Positions 37,421-47,270 of a stretch of DNA of 64,000 nt are shown in pieces. A program made the translations under genes and the position numbers. Position 1 is the first letter of the stretch; every line of letters starts with the position of its first letter. Origin of the DNA: Pseudonocardia endophytica (GTDB lineage: Bacteria > Actinomycetota > Actinomycetes > Mycobacteriales > Pseudonocardiaceae); NCBI RefSeq assembly GCF_004339565.1, contig NZ_SMFZ01000001.1:930001-994000 (forward strand), written 5' to 3'. Below the pieces are notes generated by a model. It was given only the letters and a program-made list of their open reading frames with translations. It did no database searches and had not been told where the DNA came from.

Positions 37421-38721
37421 CGGGCCACCGTTCCGGCGCGGGCCGGCACGGCCGGAGCCCGGTACGGCTGCGGCATCGGCAGGCCGAGCATCCGGGCGAC
37501 GCGGCCCTGCCCGTGCTTGCGCAGGGCGGCCACCGCCTCCGGCTCGTGTCGCGCGGCGTTGGTCATCAGACCGAACACGAACATGGTCACCACCAGCGAG
37601 GTGCCTCCGGACGAGATCAGGGGCAGCTGCAGACCGGTCACCGGCAGCAGGCCCACCACGTACCCGATGTTGATCGACGCCTGGACGACCAGCCAGGTCG
37701 TCGACGTCGCCACCACGATCCGCAGCCACGGGTCGGCGCTGCGGGAGGCGATCCGCATCCCGGTGTAGGCGAGCGTCGCGAACAGCGCGAGCACCGCGAA
37801 CGCACCGAGCATGCCGAGCTCCTCGCCGATGATGGCGAAGATGAAGTCGTTGTGCGCGTTCGGCAGGTAGTCCCACTTCGCGCGGCCCTGGCCGAGCCCG
37901 ACGCCGAACAGTCCGCCGTCGGCGAGCGAGTACAGCGCCTGGGTGGCCTGGTAGGCGGGCCCGAGCGGGTCGGCAGCGGACGGCGACAGGAACGCCGCGA
38001 TCCGGCTGGCCCGGTATCCGGCCGTGAGCCCGAGGATCACGGCCCCGATCAGACCGCCACCGGCCAGCGACGCCAGCAGCGTCAGCGGGGCGCCGCCGAA
38101 GTACAGCAGCGCCAGCAGCACGATCCCGACCGAGATCGTCATACCCAGGTCGGGCTGCAGCACGAGCAGCGTGAAGATCAGCAGCGTGACCGGGACGACC
38201 GGGTTGATCGCGTGCTTCCACCGGTGCATCACGGCCCGTCGTGCGACGAGCACGTGCGCGCCCCACAGCGTGAGCGCGACCTTGACCGCCTCGGACGGCT
38301 GCAGCGACACCGGCCCGAACGCGAACCACGACCGCGAGCCGCCACGCACCGACCCGATGCCCGGGATCAGCACGGCGACCAGCGCGACGACGCCGACCAG
38401 CAGCAGGAACGGCGCCATCGCCCGCAGCACCCGCGGTGGGATCCGCAGCCCGGCGTAGAACAGCACGAGCCCCACGGCGCAGAACATGAGCTGCTTGGTG
38501 AACACGGAGTACGACGACCCGCCGTTGGCGAGCGCCTCGACCGAGGACGCGGACAGCACCATCACGAGCCCGAACAGCGTGAGCAGCCCGAACACGCCGA
38601 GGATCAGGTGCAGCGACGTCAGCGGCCGCCGCAGCCAGCGCTGCAGCCGGCGGACGGCGGCCCGCGCTCCCGTCCCCGCGGTGACGGCCAGCCCGCGGGC
38701 ACCGTCGGCCGGGCGGGTCAC
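37417..38721 (-). CDS. ftsW: FtsW, septal SEDS peptidoglycan polymerase
   Basis: The 434-residue protein has ten membrane segments. SEDS landmarks are SRSWFAFGPVSLQPSEAVKV, VLQPDLGMTISV, LPNAHNDFIFAIIGEELG and LPVTGLQLPLISSGGTS. It polymerises lipid II at the septum together with FtsI. It starts at ATG 38721, overlapping the murD stop by four bases. The cytoplasmic ends are short and basic. Confidence 0.97.
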   Translation of the reverse strand: MTRPADGARGLAVTAGTGARAAVRRLQRWLRRPLTSLHLILGVFGLLTLFGLVMVLSASSVEALANGGSSYSVFTKQLMFCAVGLVLFYAGLRIPPRVLRAMAPFLLLVGVVALVAVLIPGIGSVRGGSRSWFAFGPVSLQPSEAVKVALTLWGAHVLVARRAVMHRWKHAINPVVPVTLLIFTLLVLQPDLGMTISVGIVLLALLYFGGAPLTLLASLAGGGLIGAVILGLTAGYRASRIAAFLSPSAADPLGPAYQATQALYSLADGGLFGVGLGQGRAKWDYLPNAHNDFIFAIIGEELGMLGAFAVLALFATLAYTGMRIASRSADPWLRIVVATSTTWLVVQASINIGYVVGLLPVTGLQLPLISSGGTSLVVTMFVFGLMTNAARHEPEAVAALRKHGQGRVARMLGLPMPQPYRAPAVPARAGTVAR

Positions 38722-40214
38722 CGCGCGCCCCCCGCCGTGACCGCCAGACGCGCGACGGCGTCGGCGAACGCCGTGCCGCGGTGGGCGTAGTCGCGGAACT
38801 GGTCCATCGACGCGGCGGCCGGGGCCAGCAGCACCACGTCCCCCGGAGCGGCCAGCCCGGCGGCCAGGCGGACGGCGTCGGGCATCGGGTCGGACTGCAT
38901 TCGGTCATCGTCGCCCGTCACGACCTCACGGACGGGGACCTCCGGGGTGTGTCGCGCGAGGGCGTCGAGGATCGGTGCGCGATCGGTACCGATCACCACC
39001 ACCCCGGCGAGTCGATCGACGTGCGTCGCGGCGAGCGCCCCGATCGCGTCCGCGGACACGCCCTTGAGCAGCCCGCCGACGACCCACACGGCCCGCGCAC
39101 CCGGCGTGCGCGCCCCGATCGCGTCGAGAGCCGCGTCCGCCGCGTGCGGGTTGGTGGCCTTCGAGTCGTCCACGAAGCGGACGCCACCGACGTCGCCGAC
39201 CGGGACGCTGCGGTGCGGCCCCGGCGCGAACGCGGTCAGCGCGGCACCGATCACGTCCGGCGCCACCCCGTACGCGCGGGCCAGCGCGGCCGCGGCGAGC
39301 GCGTCGGTCACGCCGGGCGGCCCGGGCGGCACGACGGCCGCGTAGGGCAGCAGCACCCCGCCGCCGAACGCGCGATCGACGAGGTCGCCGCCGGACACGC
39401 CGAGCTGGTCCGGGCCGGGCCGGGCGAGCGTGACGCCCACCCGGCGCGCGGCGGGCGCGGCGTCCAGCAGACGGGCGGCGACCGGGTCGTCGACGCCCGC
39501 GACGGCCACGTCCCCGACGAGCGCGGCGGCCTTCGCGGCCGCGTAGCCGTCCATGCCGCCGTGCCAGTCCAGGTGATCCTCGGCGACGTTCAGCACGACG
39601 CCAGCGGCCGGGCGCACCGACGGCGACCAGTGCAGCTGGAAGCTGGACAGCTCCACGGCCAGCACGCGGTGCCCGTCGGCGACGGCGGACACGACCGGGA
39701 AGCCGATGTTCCCGCAGGCCACCGAGTCGAGACCGGCCTCGCGCAGGATCGCGGCCAGCATCTCGGTGGTCGTCGTCTTTCCGTTCGTGCCGGTCACGAC
39801 GAGCCAGGCGGGCGGATCGCCGCGCATCTCACCCAGCCGCCAGGCCAGCTCCGGCTCGCCGATCACCTCGACACCGCGCGCCGCGGCGTCGGCCACCAGC
39901 CGGTGGTCCGGACGCCGCCCCGGAGAGGTCACGACGAGGTCGGTCCCGTCCGGGACGGCGTCGGCCGCACCCGCCTCAGCGGTCGCCCCGTGGGGCAGGT
40001 CCGCGAGGCGGGCCGGGTCGTCGTCGGACACCGACACCGCAGCGCCCTCCGCCACCAGCACCCGCGCGGCGGCGAGCCCGGACACCCCGGCCCCGGCGAC
40101 GAGCACGCTCCACCCGGCGAACCCACCCCCCGAACGAACGGCACCGTCGTGCAATGGCAGTGCTCGAACGTGCCGTTCGTTCGCGGTTCGGGGGTGGTCG
40201 GGCCCGGGCGACAC
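38718..40214 (-). CDS. murD: UDP-N-acetylmuramoylalanine--D-glutamate ligase with N-terminal insert
   Basis: The 498-residue enzyme adds D-Glu to UDP-MurNAc-L-Ala. Motifs are SVLVAGAGVSGLAAARVL, VVTGTNGKTTTTEM, NVAEDHLDWHGG and FVDDSKATNPHAA. The nearest well-placed start is GTG 40214, two bases after the mraY stop behind GGCGGGGAC. It places about 35 residues before the usual MurD N-terminus, and residues 12-28 come from a palindromic repeat. Between the repeat and the core the only in-frame starts are a TTG inside the repeat and a GTG that would cut into the first beta strand. Confidence 0.92.
   Translation of the reverse strand: MSPGPDHPRTANERHVRALPLHDGAVRSGGGFAGWSVLVAGAGVSGLAAARVLVAEGAAVSVSDDDPARLADLPHGATAEAGAADAVPDGTDLVVTSPGRRPDHRLVADAAARGVEVIGEPELAWRLGEMRGDPPAWLVVTGTNGKTTTTEMLAAILREAGLDSVACGNIGFPVVSAVADGHRVLAVELSSFQLHWSPSVRPAAGVVLNVAEDHLDWHGGMDGYAAAKAAALVGDVAVAGVDDPVAARLLDAAPAARRVGVTLARPGPDQLGVSGGDLVDRAFGGGVLLPYAAVVPPGPPGVTDALAAAALARAYGVAPDVIGAALTAFAPGPHRSVPVGDVGGVRFVDDSKATNPHAADAALDAIGARTPGARAVWVVGGLLKGVSADAIGALAATHVDRLAGVVVIGTDRAPILDALARHTPEVPVREVVTGDDDRMQSDPMPDAVRLAAGLAAPGDVVLLAPAAASMDQFRDYAHRGTAFADAVARLAVTAGGAR
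40130..40182 (-). repeat. Protein-coding palindromic element, murD copy (53 bp)
   Basis: On the plus strand the ends are perfect 14-bp inverted repeats: CGAACGAACGGCAC (40131-40144) and GTGCCGTTCGTTCG (40170-40183). The murD frame reads N12-E-R-H ... G-A-V-R-S28 through it, the same phase as in ileS (25326-25378). Confidence 0.85.
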
Positions 40215-40216
40215 GG

Positions 40217-41287
40217 CTACGTCCCCGCCGCGGCGCCGAGCCACTCGCTGTAGAAGATGCCCAGCCCCATCGCCGCGCACATGGCGGCGAGCAGCCAGAA
40301 CCGGATGATCACCGTGGTCTCGGCCCATCCGGCCAGCTCGAAATGGTGATGGAACGGCGCCATCCGGAACAGCCGTCGTCGAGCCGTGCGGAACACGACG
40401 ATCTGCAGCGACACCGACAGCGCCTCGACCACGAACACGCCGCCGATCACGACGAGCAGCAGCTCGGTGTGCGTGACCATGGACAGCCCGGCGAGCAGGC
40501 CGCCGAGCGCGAGCGATCCGGTGTCCCCCATGAAGATGCGGGCGGGCGACGCGTTCCACCACAGGAACCCGATGCAGCCGCCCATCGCGGCGGCCGCGAC
40601 GAGCCCGACGTCGAGCGGGTCGCGCACCTCGTAGCAGCCCGCGCTGGCCAGCACGGCGCAGCTGTTGCGGAACTGCCAGAAGCAGATGATCACGTAGGTG
40701 CCGAGCACCATCGCCGACGTGCCGGCCGCGAGCCCGTCGAGACCGTCGGTGAGGTTCACCGCGTTCGACCAGGCCGCGACGATCAGGTTGCAGAGGATCA
40801 CGAACCCGATCAGCCCGAACGACAGCACCGTGATGTCCCGGACGAACGAGAGGCTGTCCGAGGCGGGCGTCAGGTTGCGGCTGTTCGCGAACCGCAGCGC
40901 CAGCACACCGAAGATCGTCGCGGTGAGCACCTGACCCACGATCTTCGACGTCTTGTTGAGACCCAGGTTGCGCTGGCGGCGGATCTTGAGGAAGTCGTCG
41001 ACGAACCCGACGACCCCGAGCGCGGTCGTCAGGAACAGCACGAGCAGTGCGGACGCCGTGATCGGCTCGCCGGTGAACGCGTGCGAGCCGAGGTAGCCGA
41101 CCCAGATCGCGAGCAGGATCGCGACGCCGCCCATCGTCGGCGTGCCCCGCTTGGACTGGTGGCTCTGCGGCCCGTCCGCGCGGATCTCCTGCCCGAAACC
41201 CTGCCGCGCGAAGAACCGGATCAGGTACGGCGTGAGCAGGATGGACAGCGCGAGCGCGATGCCGGCGGCCAGGAAGACGCCCCTCAC
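40217..41287 (-). CDS. mraY: MraY, phospho-MurNAc-pentapeptide translocase
   Basis: The 356-residue protein starts at GTG 41287, overlapping the murF stop. Ten membrane segments carry the family motifs [58 protein letters not shown] and [15 protein letters not shown]. It attaches the precursor to undecaprenyl phosphate, making lipid I. Only two bases separate its stop from the murD start. Confidence 0.97.
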   Translation of the reverse strand: MRGVFLAAGIALALSILLTPYLIRFFARQGFGQEIRADGPQSHQSKRGTPTMGGVAILLAIWVGYLGSHAFTGEPITASALLVLFLTTALGVVGFVDDFLKIRRQRNLGLNKTSKIVGQVLTATIFGVLALRFANSRNLTPASDSLSFVRDITVLSFGLIGFVILCNLIVAAWSNAVNLTDGLDGLAAGTSAMVLGTYVIICFWQFRNSCAVLASAGCYEVRDPLDVGLVAAAAMGGCIGFLWWNASPARIFMGDTGSLALGGLLAGLSMVTHTELLLVVIGGVFVVEALSVSLQIVVFRTARRRLFRMAPFHHHFELAGWAETTVIIRFWLLAAMCAAMGLGIFYSEWLGAAAGT

Positions 41288-42684
41288 CTGTTCTCCTCCA
41301 ACAGACCCGCGGCGACCCGTTCCAGTCCGGCGCTGCGCGAGGCCTTGACCAGCACGACGTCGCCCGGCCTCAGCTCGGCGCCCAGCAGCTCCAGCGCGGC
41401 GGGCACGTCCGCGACGTGCTCGGCGCGCCCGCCGTAGTCCGGGCTCCCGACCGCGACCAGCCGGGCTCCGTTGTCCTGCGCCAGCGCGGCGATCTCCGCG
41501 TGCGCGTCCGCGCCGCCGTCGCCGATCTCGGCCATCGGCCCGAGCACGGCCCACGCGCGACGGTCCGAGGACGCGATCGAGTCGAGCGCACCGAGCGCGG
41601 CCCGCATCGCCTCCGGGTTGGCGTTGTAGGCGTCGTTGACGACGGTCACGCCGTCGGCCCGGTCGGTGACCTCCATCCGCCAGCGCGACGCGGGCGTGGC
41701 CGCCGACAGCGTCTCGGCCACTCCCCCGACCGTCGCCCCGAGCTCGAGCGCGACCGCGGCCGCGGCCAGCGCGTTCGAGACCTGGTGGGCGCCGACGAGC
41801 CGGAGCGCCACGGGTGCGTCGCCCTGCGCGGTCACCAGCGTGAACCGTGCCCGCCCGGACTCGACGACGAGGTCGGACGCGCACACGTCGGCATCCTCGG
41901 AGTACCCGTAGGTCACGACCCGGGCGGCCGTCCGGGACGCCATCGCGGCCACGAGGGGGTCGTCCGCGTTGAGCACGGCGATCCCGTCCGGCGGCAGCGC
42001 CTCGACGAGCTCGCCCTTCGCCTTCGCGATGCCCTCCCGGGAGCCGAACTCGCCGAGGTGCGCGCTGCCGACGTTGAGCACGACCCCGATCCGCGGCGGC
42101 GCGACGGCGCACAGCGCGGCGATGTGGCCTGGCCCGCGGGCGGAGAACTCGAGCACGAGCTGGCGGGTGGTCGCGTCCGCGCGCAGGGCCGTCCACGGCG
42201 TGCCGAGCTCGTTGTTGAACGACTCCGGCGGCGCGACGGTCGGGCCCAGCGGCGCCAGGACGGCGGCCAGCAGGTCCTTCGTGGACGTCTTGCCCGCGCT
42301 GCCGGTCACGCCGACGACGGTCAGCCCGGGGAGCGAGTCGAGCGAGTGCCGTGACAGCGTGCCGAGCGCGGTCAGCACGGCGGCGCCGTGGCCGTCCGGG
42401 TCGGCGTCGGCGAGATAGGTGCCCTCGGCGCGGGCGGCGGGCGGCACGACGACGCACGGCCCGTCCACCCGGCGCGCGGCCAGCGTCGCCACCGCCCCCT
42501 GCGCGACGGCGGCGCCCGCGAAGTCGTGCCCGTCGGCGCGCTCACCGGGCAGCGCCAGGAACAACGCACCCGGCCCTGCCTTGCGCGAGTCGAACTCCAC
42601 GGAGGTGACCCGCTGGTCACCGGACGTCCCGTGCAGCTCGCCGCCGGTGACGGCCGCCACCTCGGACAGTGTCATGCCGATCAT
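41284..42684 (-). CDS. murF: UDP-MurNAc-tripeptide--D-Ala-D-Ala ligase
   Basis: The 466-residue enzyme completes the pentapeptide precursor. It has the N-terminal Mur domain ([25 protein letters not shown]), the ATP loop [14 protein letters not shown], the motif FNNELGTPW and [17 protein letters not shown]. It overlaps murE and mraY by four bases each. Confidence 0.97.
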   Translation of the reverse strand: MIGMTLSEVAAVTGGELHGTSGDQRVTSVEFDSRKAGPGALFLALPGERADGHDFAGAAVAQGAVATLAARRVDGPCVVVPPAARAEGTYLADADPDGHGAAVLTALGTLSRHSLDSLPGLTVVGVTGSAGKTSTKDLLAAVLAPLGPTVAPPESFNNELGTPWTALRADATTRQLVLEFSARGPGHIAALCAVAPPRIGVVLNVGSAHLGEFGSREGIAKAKGELVEALPPDGIAVLNADDPLVAAMASRTAARVVTYGYSEDADVCASDLVVESGRARFTLVTAQGDAPVALRLVGAHQVSNALAAAAVALELGATVGGVAETLSAATPASRWRMEVTDRADGVTVVNDAYNANPEAMRAALGALDSIASSDRRAWAVLGPMAEIGDGGADAHAEIAALAQDNGARLVAVGSPDYGGRAEHVADVPAALELLGAELRPGDVVLVKASRSAGLERVAAGLLEENR

Positions 42685-44261
42685 CGGTCGGTCTCCACGA
42701 TTGCCGCGACCACCTCGTCCACGTCGTCGAACGGGTACTTGACGCTCCCCCGCTCCTGACCGGTCTCGTGCCCCTTGCCGGCCACGACCACCACGTCACC
42801 GGGCCGGGCGGCACGCACGGCGTGCACGATCGCGGCCCGCCGGTCCCCGATCTCGACGAGCTCGCCGCGGGCGGGTTCGGCCATCGCGCCGGCCAGCATC
42901 TCGGCGCGGATCTCGGCCGGGTCCTCGGTGCGCGGGTTGTCGTCGGTGACCACCAGCAGGTCGGACCGCAGCGTCGCGGCCGCACCCATCATCGGACGCT
43001 TCGCGCGGTCCCGGTCCCCTCCGCAGCCGAGCACGGTGATCACCCGTGCGGACGAGGGCACCTGGGCGCGCAGCGCGTCCAGCAGCGCCGCGACGGCGGC
43101 CGGCTTGTGCGCGTAGTCGACGACGGCGAGGAAGTCCTGCCCCGCGTCCACCCGCTGCATCCGCCCCGGGACGGCGAGCGTCGCGAACCCCTCGGCGGCG
43201 ACCGCGGGCGGGATCCCGTCCGCGTCCAGCACGGCGAGCGCGACCAGCGCGTTCGCGACGTTGTAGGCGCCGGGCAGCGCGAGCGTGACGTCCTGGGCGA
43301 GACCGTCGGGACCCTGCGCGACGAACGTCTGTGTGCCGTCCGGATGGCTCTGCACGTCGCGGGCGGTCCAGGTGGCGTGCACCGAGGGGTCGGTGCTGAC
43401 CGTGACCGCGTCGGTGCGCCGGTCGGCGAGCTGGCGGCCCCACCCGTCGTCGACGCAGACGACGGCGCGGTCGGCCGGATCGGTACCGACGCTGCCGCCG
43501 AACAGCGTCGCCTTCGCCTCGAAGTAGTCGCTCATCGTCGGGTGGAAGTCCAGGTGGTCCTGGGACAGGTTGGTGAACCCGCCGACGGCGAAGCGCGTGC
43601 CGCCGACCCGGCCGAGCGCGAGCGCGTGGCTGGAGACCTCCATCGCCACGTCGGTCACGCCGGCCTCGAGCATGACGGCGAACATCGCCTGCAGGTCCGG
43701 CGCCTCCGGCGTGGTGAACGCGCTGGGCAGCGCGCGCGGCTCGGCGCCGGGCACGGTGACCCGGGTGCGCACCGTGCCGAGCAGCCCGCTGGAGCGCCCG
43801 GCCGCGACGAGCCCGGCCTCGAGCAGGTGCCCGACCGTCGTCTTCCCGCTCGTGCCGGTGATCCCGAGGACCCGCATCCGGGCCGTCGGCTCGCCGTAGA
43901 CCGCGGCCGACACCGGACCGACGACCTCCCTCGGCGCGGAGCGCACGAGCACCGGGACGCCGGACGAGCGGACGTCCGGGCGGGCCAGGCCGTCGGGGTC
44001 GGTGAGGATCGCCACCGCTCCGGCGGACAGAGCATGGCCGGCGAAGTCGGCGCCGTGCGCGCGGGCCCCCGGCAGGGCGGCGAACAGATCACCGGGGCGC
44101 ACCTCGGCGGCGCGCAGGGTGACGCCGGTGACCGGGCGGACGGCCGCGTCGAGCACCGGGCCCGCGCCGGAGCCGGGGTTCAGGTCGGCACCCGCGATCC
44201 GCGCCAGCACCGCGACGTCGACCGGACGCACGTCGGACGGGCGGTCCGGAAGGGTCACCAT
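42681..44261 (-). CDS. murE: UDP-MurNAc-tripeptide synthetase
   Basis: The 526-residue enzyme adds the third amino acid of the stem peptide. Motifs are VRPGDLFAALPGARAHGADF, LGITGTSGKTTVGHLL, MEVSSHALALGRV and LVVTDDNPRTEDPAEI. The DNPR motif marks the meso-diaminopimelate-adding type, as expected in actinobacteria. ATG 44261 follows GGGAG with a six-base gap. The frame stays open a further 140 codons upstream; GTG 44318 is an alternative start. Confidence 0.96.
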   Translation of the reverse strand: MVTLPDRPSDVRPVDVAVLARIAGADLNPGSGAGPVLDAAVRPVTGVTLRAAEVRPGDLFAALPGARAHGADFAGHALSAGAVAILTDPDGLARPDVRSSGVPVLVRSAPREVVGPVSAAVYGEPTARMRVLGITGTSGKTTVGHLLEAGLVAAGRSSGLLGTVRTRVTVPGAEPRALPSAFTTPEAPDLQAMFAVMLEAGVTDVAMEVSSHALALGRVGGTRFAVGGFTNLSQDHLDFHPTMSDYFEAKATLFGGSVGTDPADRAVVCVDDGWGRQLADRRTDAVTVSTDPSVHATWTARDVQSHPDGTQTFVAQGPDGLAQDVTLALPGAYNVANALVALAVLDADGIPPAVAAEGFATLAVPGRMQRVDAGQDFLAVVDYAHKPAAVAALLDALRAQVPSSARVITVLGCGGDRDRAKRPMMGAAATLRSDLLVVTDDNPRTEDPAEIRAEMLAGAMAEPARGELVEIGDRRAAIVHAVRAARPGDVVVVAGKGHETGQERGSVKYPFDDVDEVVAAIVETDR

Positions 44262-44694
44262 CGGCGTCTCCCGCGGGACCGCACCCTCCTGGTGGGTCGG
44301 AACTCGGGCCGTGGACACGCGGCGGAGATTACCGGCGGGTTCGGACGGCCCCGGCGGCAGCACCGGCGCTCCCGGACCGTTCGCAGCCCCGTTCGGCGCC
44401 GCTCGGTGCCCCGACGCGCGCCCGGCCGGTGGGATACGCCCATCCGGCGCAGAGGGCAGCCCGGTGGCCGGTCGCCGCACCGTTCGCTCGGCCGGGTGAC
44501 CGTCTCGCGGTCCCGCCGCGTCGCCCACCGACCGACCGACGCGCCGGGCGGTCCGGCTCGGGGTCCACCCGTCGTCGCGTCTCCGCCGCGGCCCACCCCG
44601 GGACCCGAGCGCCGTGAGGTGCGTCCCGCGCTGCTCACGGCACCCGGGTGTCATCCCGCCGGGGAGGCCGGCGCGGGGCACGACCGCGGGCGGC
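44262..44694. other. 433-bp space between ftsI and murE
   Basis: This is the only long gap inside the mur block. The murE frame is open through all but the first dozen bases of it (from 44681), with an Arg/Pro/Gly-rich sequence of low conservation value. It may hold an internal promoter for murE, but I cannot point to a -35/-10 pair. No RNA gene or repeat is evident. Confidence 0.5.
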
Positions 44695-46539
44695 TCACGG
44701 CATCTGGAGCGTCTGGATGGCCTGCGGGTCGACCTGGACCGGGATGCCGTCGCGCTGGGCGAGGTAGGTGGCGACCTGGTGGAACAGGCCGGCCGCGCTC
44801 GTCCCGCCGCGCGGGGCGTCGAGCATGATCCCCACCACGAACCGCGGGTCCTCGGCCGGGAGCATGCCGGCGAACGTGATCCAGTACTTGGAGTTCGAGT
44901 AGCAGCCGCACGCCGGGTCGACCTGCTGCGCGGTACCGGTCTTGCCGGCCACCTCGTAGCCGGGCACGGCCGCCGCAGGGCCGGTCCCGGACTGCTTCGG
45001 CGCCTTCTGGGTGACCGCGGTGAGCATGGTGCGCAGCGTCGCCGCGTTCTCCGGCGACATCACGGTGACCGGCGCCGGCGCCGGTGTCGGGACGCGGACA
45101 CCGTCCGGGCCGGTGGTGGAGGCGACGATCCGCGGCGGGATCCGCACGCCGCCGTTGGCCACGGCCTGGTACATCCCGGCCATCTGCAGCACGGTCATCG
45201 ACAGGCCCTGCCCGATCGGCAGGTTGCCGAACGTGGAGCCGGACCACGTCGCGCGCGGCGGGATGCTGCCCGCGCTCTCGCCGGGCAGCCCGACGTCGGT
45301 GCGCTGGCCGATGCCGAGCTTCGCGGCCATGTCCGACCACGCGTCCGGGCCGACCTTCTGCGCCGTCATCAGCGTGCCGACGTTCGACGACTTCGCCAGC
45401 ACACCGGTCAGCGTGTAGTGGTCCAGACCGTGCGACCAGGCGTCCTTCACCGTCCGGTCGGCGATCTTGATGCTGCCCGGGACGTCGAGCACGTCGTCCG
45501 GCTTCGCGACGCCGTTCTGCAGGGCCGCGGCCATCGTGACGACCTTGTTCACCGAGCCGGGCTCGAACGGCGTCGTGACGGCCGCGTTCCCGAGCGTCGC
45601 CGGGTCGGCGGACAGCAGGTTCGCCGGGTCGAACGACGTGTTGTCGGCCAGCGCCCGCACCTGCCCGGTCTTCGAGTCCAGGACGACGGCGGACCCGGAC
45701 TTCGCGCCGGAACGGGCCGTGTAGTCGGCCAGCATCTTCTGCAGCTGGTACTGCAGGTCGGAGTCGATCGTGAGCTGCACGTCGGACCCCGGCACGGCGG
45801 GCTGCTCGGAGCGGGTGCTGCCCGGGATCACCGTGTTGCTGCCCTCGGCCGTGTCCGCGATCTGGACGCCGTCCTTGCCGGCCAGCAGCTGGTCGTCGGC
45901 GCTCTCCAGGCCGATCCGGCCGAGCAGCTTCTGCGCGTCGGCGCTCCACGTCGCCGCACCGATGATGGTCGACGCCAGGTCGCCGGACGGGTACTGCCGC
46001 GCCTCGCGGTCCTCCTCGGCAATCTCCGGGAAACGCTGGCGCAGGTCGCGGGCCGGCCCCGGGTCGACCTTCGTGGACAGTACGACGTAGCCGCGGTCCT
46101 GCGCCAGCGCGGCGCGCAGCTCGTCGGCCTTCGCGGCGTCGCCGCCGGTGGCCTGGGTGACCGCGTCCGCGATCTGCGACTTGTAGGCCTCCGCGCCGGC
46201 ACCCTTGACCTGGTTGATCAGGCGCGGGTTCGTGACGAGCGCCTTCGACTCGGTGGAGAACGCGAGCAGGTTGCCGTCGGAGTCCGAGATCGACCCCCGC
46301 TCGGCAGGGATCACGATCCGGCTGGCCCGCTGGTTCTCCGAGTTCGCGGTGAGCTGGCCGGACTGCACGGTCTGGATCATCACCAGCTTCGTGCCGGAGA
46401 CGACGAGCAACGCCACGAGCAGCACCCAGCCCAGGCGCAGCCGGAACCGCGGGTCGTCGGCCGGTGACCGACGACCGCGACGCCGCGGGGGTCCGGGCGG
46501 ACCGGGCGCCCGAGGCCGGGGCGGTGCCGCCGTCGGCAT
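44695..46539 (-). CDS. ftsI: FtsI, septal penicillin-binding protein 3 (class B PBP)
   Basis: The 614-residue protein has a Pro/Arg-rich cytoplasmic head, one membrane helix (LGWVLLVALLVVSGTKLVMI), a PBP dimerisation domain (ASRIVIPAERGSISDSDGNLLA) and a transpeptidase domain. The active-site serine is Ser329 in SVNK, then SSN and KTGT follow. It cross-links septal peptidoglycan as the partner of FtsW. Its ATG at 46539 overlaps the ftsL stop (TGATG). Confidence 0.97.
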   Translation of the reverse strand: MPTAAPPRPRAPGPPGPPRRRGRRSPADDPRFRLRLGWVLLVALLVVSGTKLVMIQTVQSGQLTANSENQRASRIVIPAERGSISDSDGNLLAFSTESKALVTNPRLINQVKGAGAEAYKSQIADAVTQATGGDAAKADELRAALAQDRGYVVLSTKVDPGPARDLRQRFPEIAEEDREARQYPSGDLASTIIGAATWSADAQKLLGRIGLESADDQLLAGKDGVQIADTAEGSNTVIPGSTRSEQPAVPGSDVQLTIDSDLQYQLQKMLADYTARSGAKSGSAVVLDSKTGQVRALADNTSFDPANLLSADPATLGNAAVTTPFEPGSVNKVVTMAAALQNGVAKPDDVLDVPGSIKIADRTVKDAWSHGLDHYTLTGVLAKSSNVGTLMTAQKVGPDAWSDMAAKLGIGQRTDVGLPGESAGSIPPRATWSGSTFGNLPIGQGLSMTVLQMAGMYQAVANGGVRIPPRIVASTTGPDGVRVPTPAPAPVTVMSPENAATLRTMLTAVTQKAPKQSGTGPAAAVPGYEVAGKTGTAQQVDPACGCYSNSKYWITFAGMLPAEDPRFVVGIMLDAPRGGTSAAGLFHQVATYLAQRDGIPVQVDPQAIQTLQMP

Positions 46540-47198
46540 CAGCCCTGACCGCCCGCCGTGGTCGCTCCGGCGGCGGCCGCGGGGTCGGCCGTGTCGGCCT
46601 GGGCCGGGGCGGCGGCCGGAGCGGGCGCGGCCGGAGCGGGCTGACCCGCCGGCGCGGGCTGACCCGCCGGGGCGGGCGCGGCCGGGACGGACGGGGGTGT
46701 CGGACCGCCCGGCTGCGCCGCCGTCGGCTCGCCGACGACGTCCACCCGGCCGTCCGGTGCGACGACGAGCCGGGCCGGGTCCTGCACCGGGACCAGCCCC
46801 TGCGCCGTGGCCCGCTGGGCCAGCGCCGACGGGCTGTTCATGGCCGTGACCTGCTTGCGCAGCTGCTCGCTCTGCTCGGTGAGCGAGCCGGCGCGGGCCC
46901 GCGCGTCCTGCAGCCGGTAGGAGTCGGCCGCCGCGGCCGTGGACAGCCACAGCGTCGCCACCAGCCCGATCACCAGCAGCGTCATCACCACGAGCACGAA
47001 CTTCGCGCGGCCCGCGTGCACCCGGTCGCGCTGGCGGCTGACCGCACGGGCCCTGTCGCGGGTGCTGATCCGCTCGGAGATCCGCTCGGCCGTCTTCGGC
47101 GAGGTCCGCTGGGACGGGATGCGCGGCGGGACGAGCGAACGGCGCGGAGCGCCCTCGCGAGCCGGAGCCGGTGACCGGTTGATGGTCGGAGCGCTCAT
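46539..47198 (-). CDS. ftsL: FtsL-like septum protein
   Basis: The 219-residue protein has a basic cytoplasmic region of about 65 residues, one membrane helix (FVLVVMTLLVIGLVATLWLS), a coiled coil (DSYRLQDARARAGSLTEQSEQLRKQV) and a conserved block with SPSALAQRATAQGLVPV. The last 60 residues are low-complexity with tandem PAPAGQ units. Identification rests on topology and its place between rsmH and ftsI. A 22-codon coupled mini-ORF lies just upstream. Confidence 0.88.
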   Translation of the reverse strand: MSAPTINRSPAPAREGAPRRSLVPPRIPSQRTSPKTAERISERISTRDRARAVSRQRDRVHAGRAKFVLVVMTLLVIGLVATLWLSTAAAADSYRLQDARARAGSLTEQSEQLRKQVTAMNSPSALAQRATAQGLVPVQDPARLVVAPDGRVDVVGEPTAAQPGGPTPPSVPAAPAPAGQPAPAGQPAPAAPAPAAAPAQADTADPAAAAGATTAGGQG

Positions 47199-47263
47199 GG
47201 CTGGGTCCTTCCGTCCGTGCGGATGGTGCTCGTGCGTGCCGTGCTCATGCGTGCCGTGCTCAT
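47195..47263 (-). CDS. Possible 22-codon coupled mini-ORF between rsmH and ftsL
   Basis: ATG 47263 overlaps the rsmH stop (ATGA) and its own TGA overlaps the ftsL ATG (ATGA). The peptide starts [15 protein letters not shown]; the first ten residues are a repeated MSTAR unit encoded by a 15-bp tandem repeat. No homologue is known to me. It could act to pass ribosomes from rsmH to ftsL rather than make a useful product. Confidence 0.35.
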   Translation of the reverse strand: MSTARMSTARTSTIRTDGRTQP

Positions 47264-47270
47264 GCGGCCA
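47226..47270. repeat. 15-bp tandem repeat across the rsmH stop
   Basis: Copies begin at 47226, 47241 and 47256 (unit GTGCTCATGCGTGCC on the plus strand; copy 1 has one change and copy 3 diverges at its end). The repeat includes the rsmH stop codon. Confidence 0.9.

Noticed and set aside
40161..40183. SOS-box-like CGAAC...GTTCG in the murD repeat
   Set aside because: The half sites are five bases apart instead of four and belong to the longer 14-bp inverted repeat of the element.
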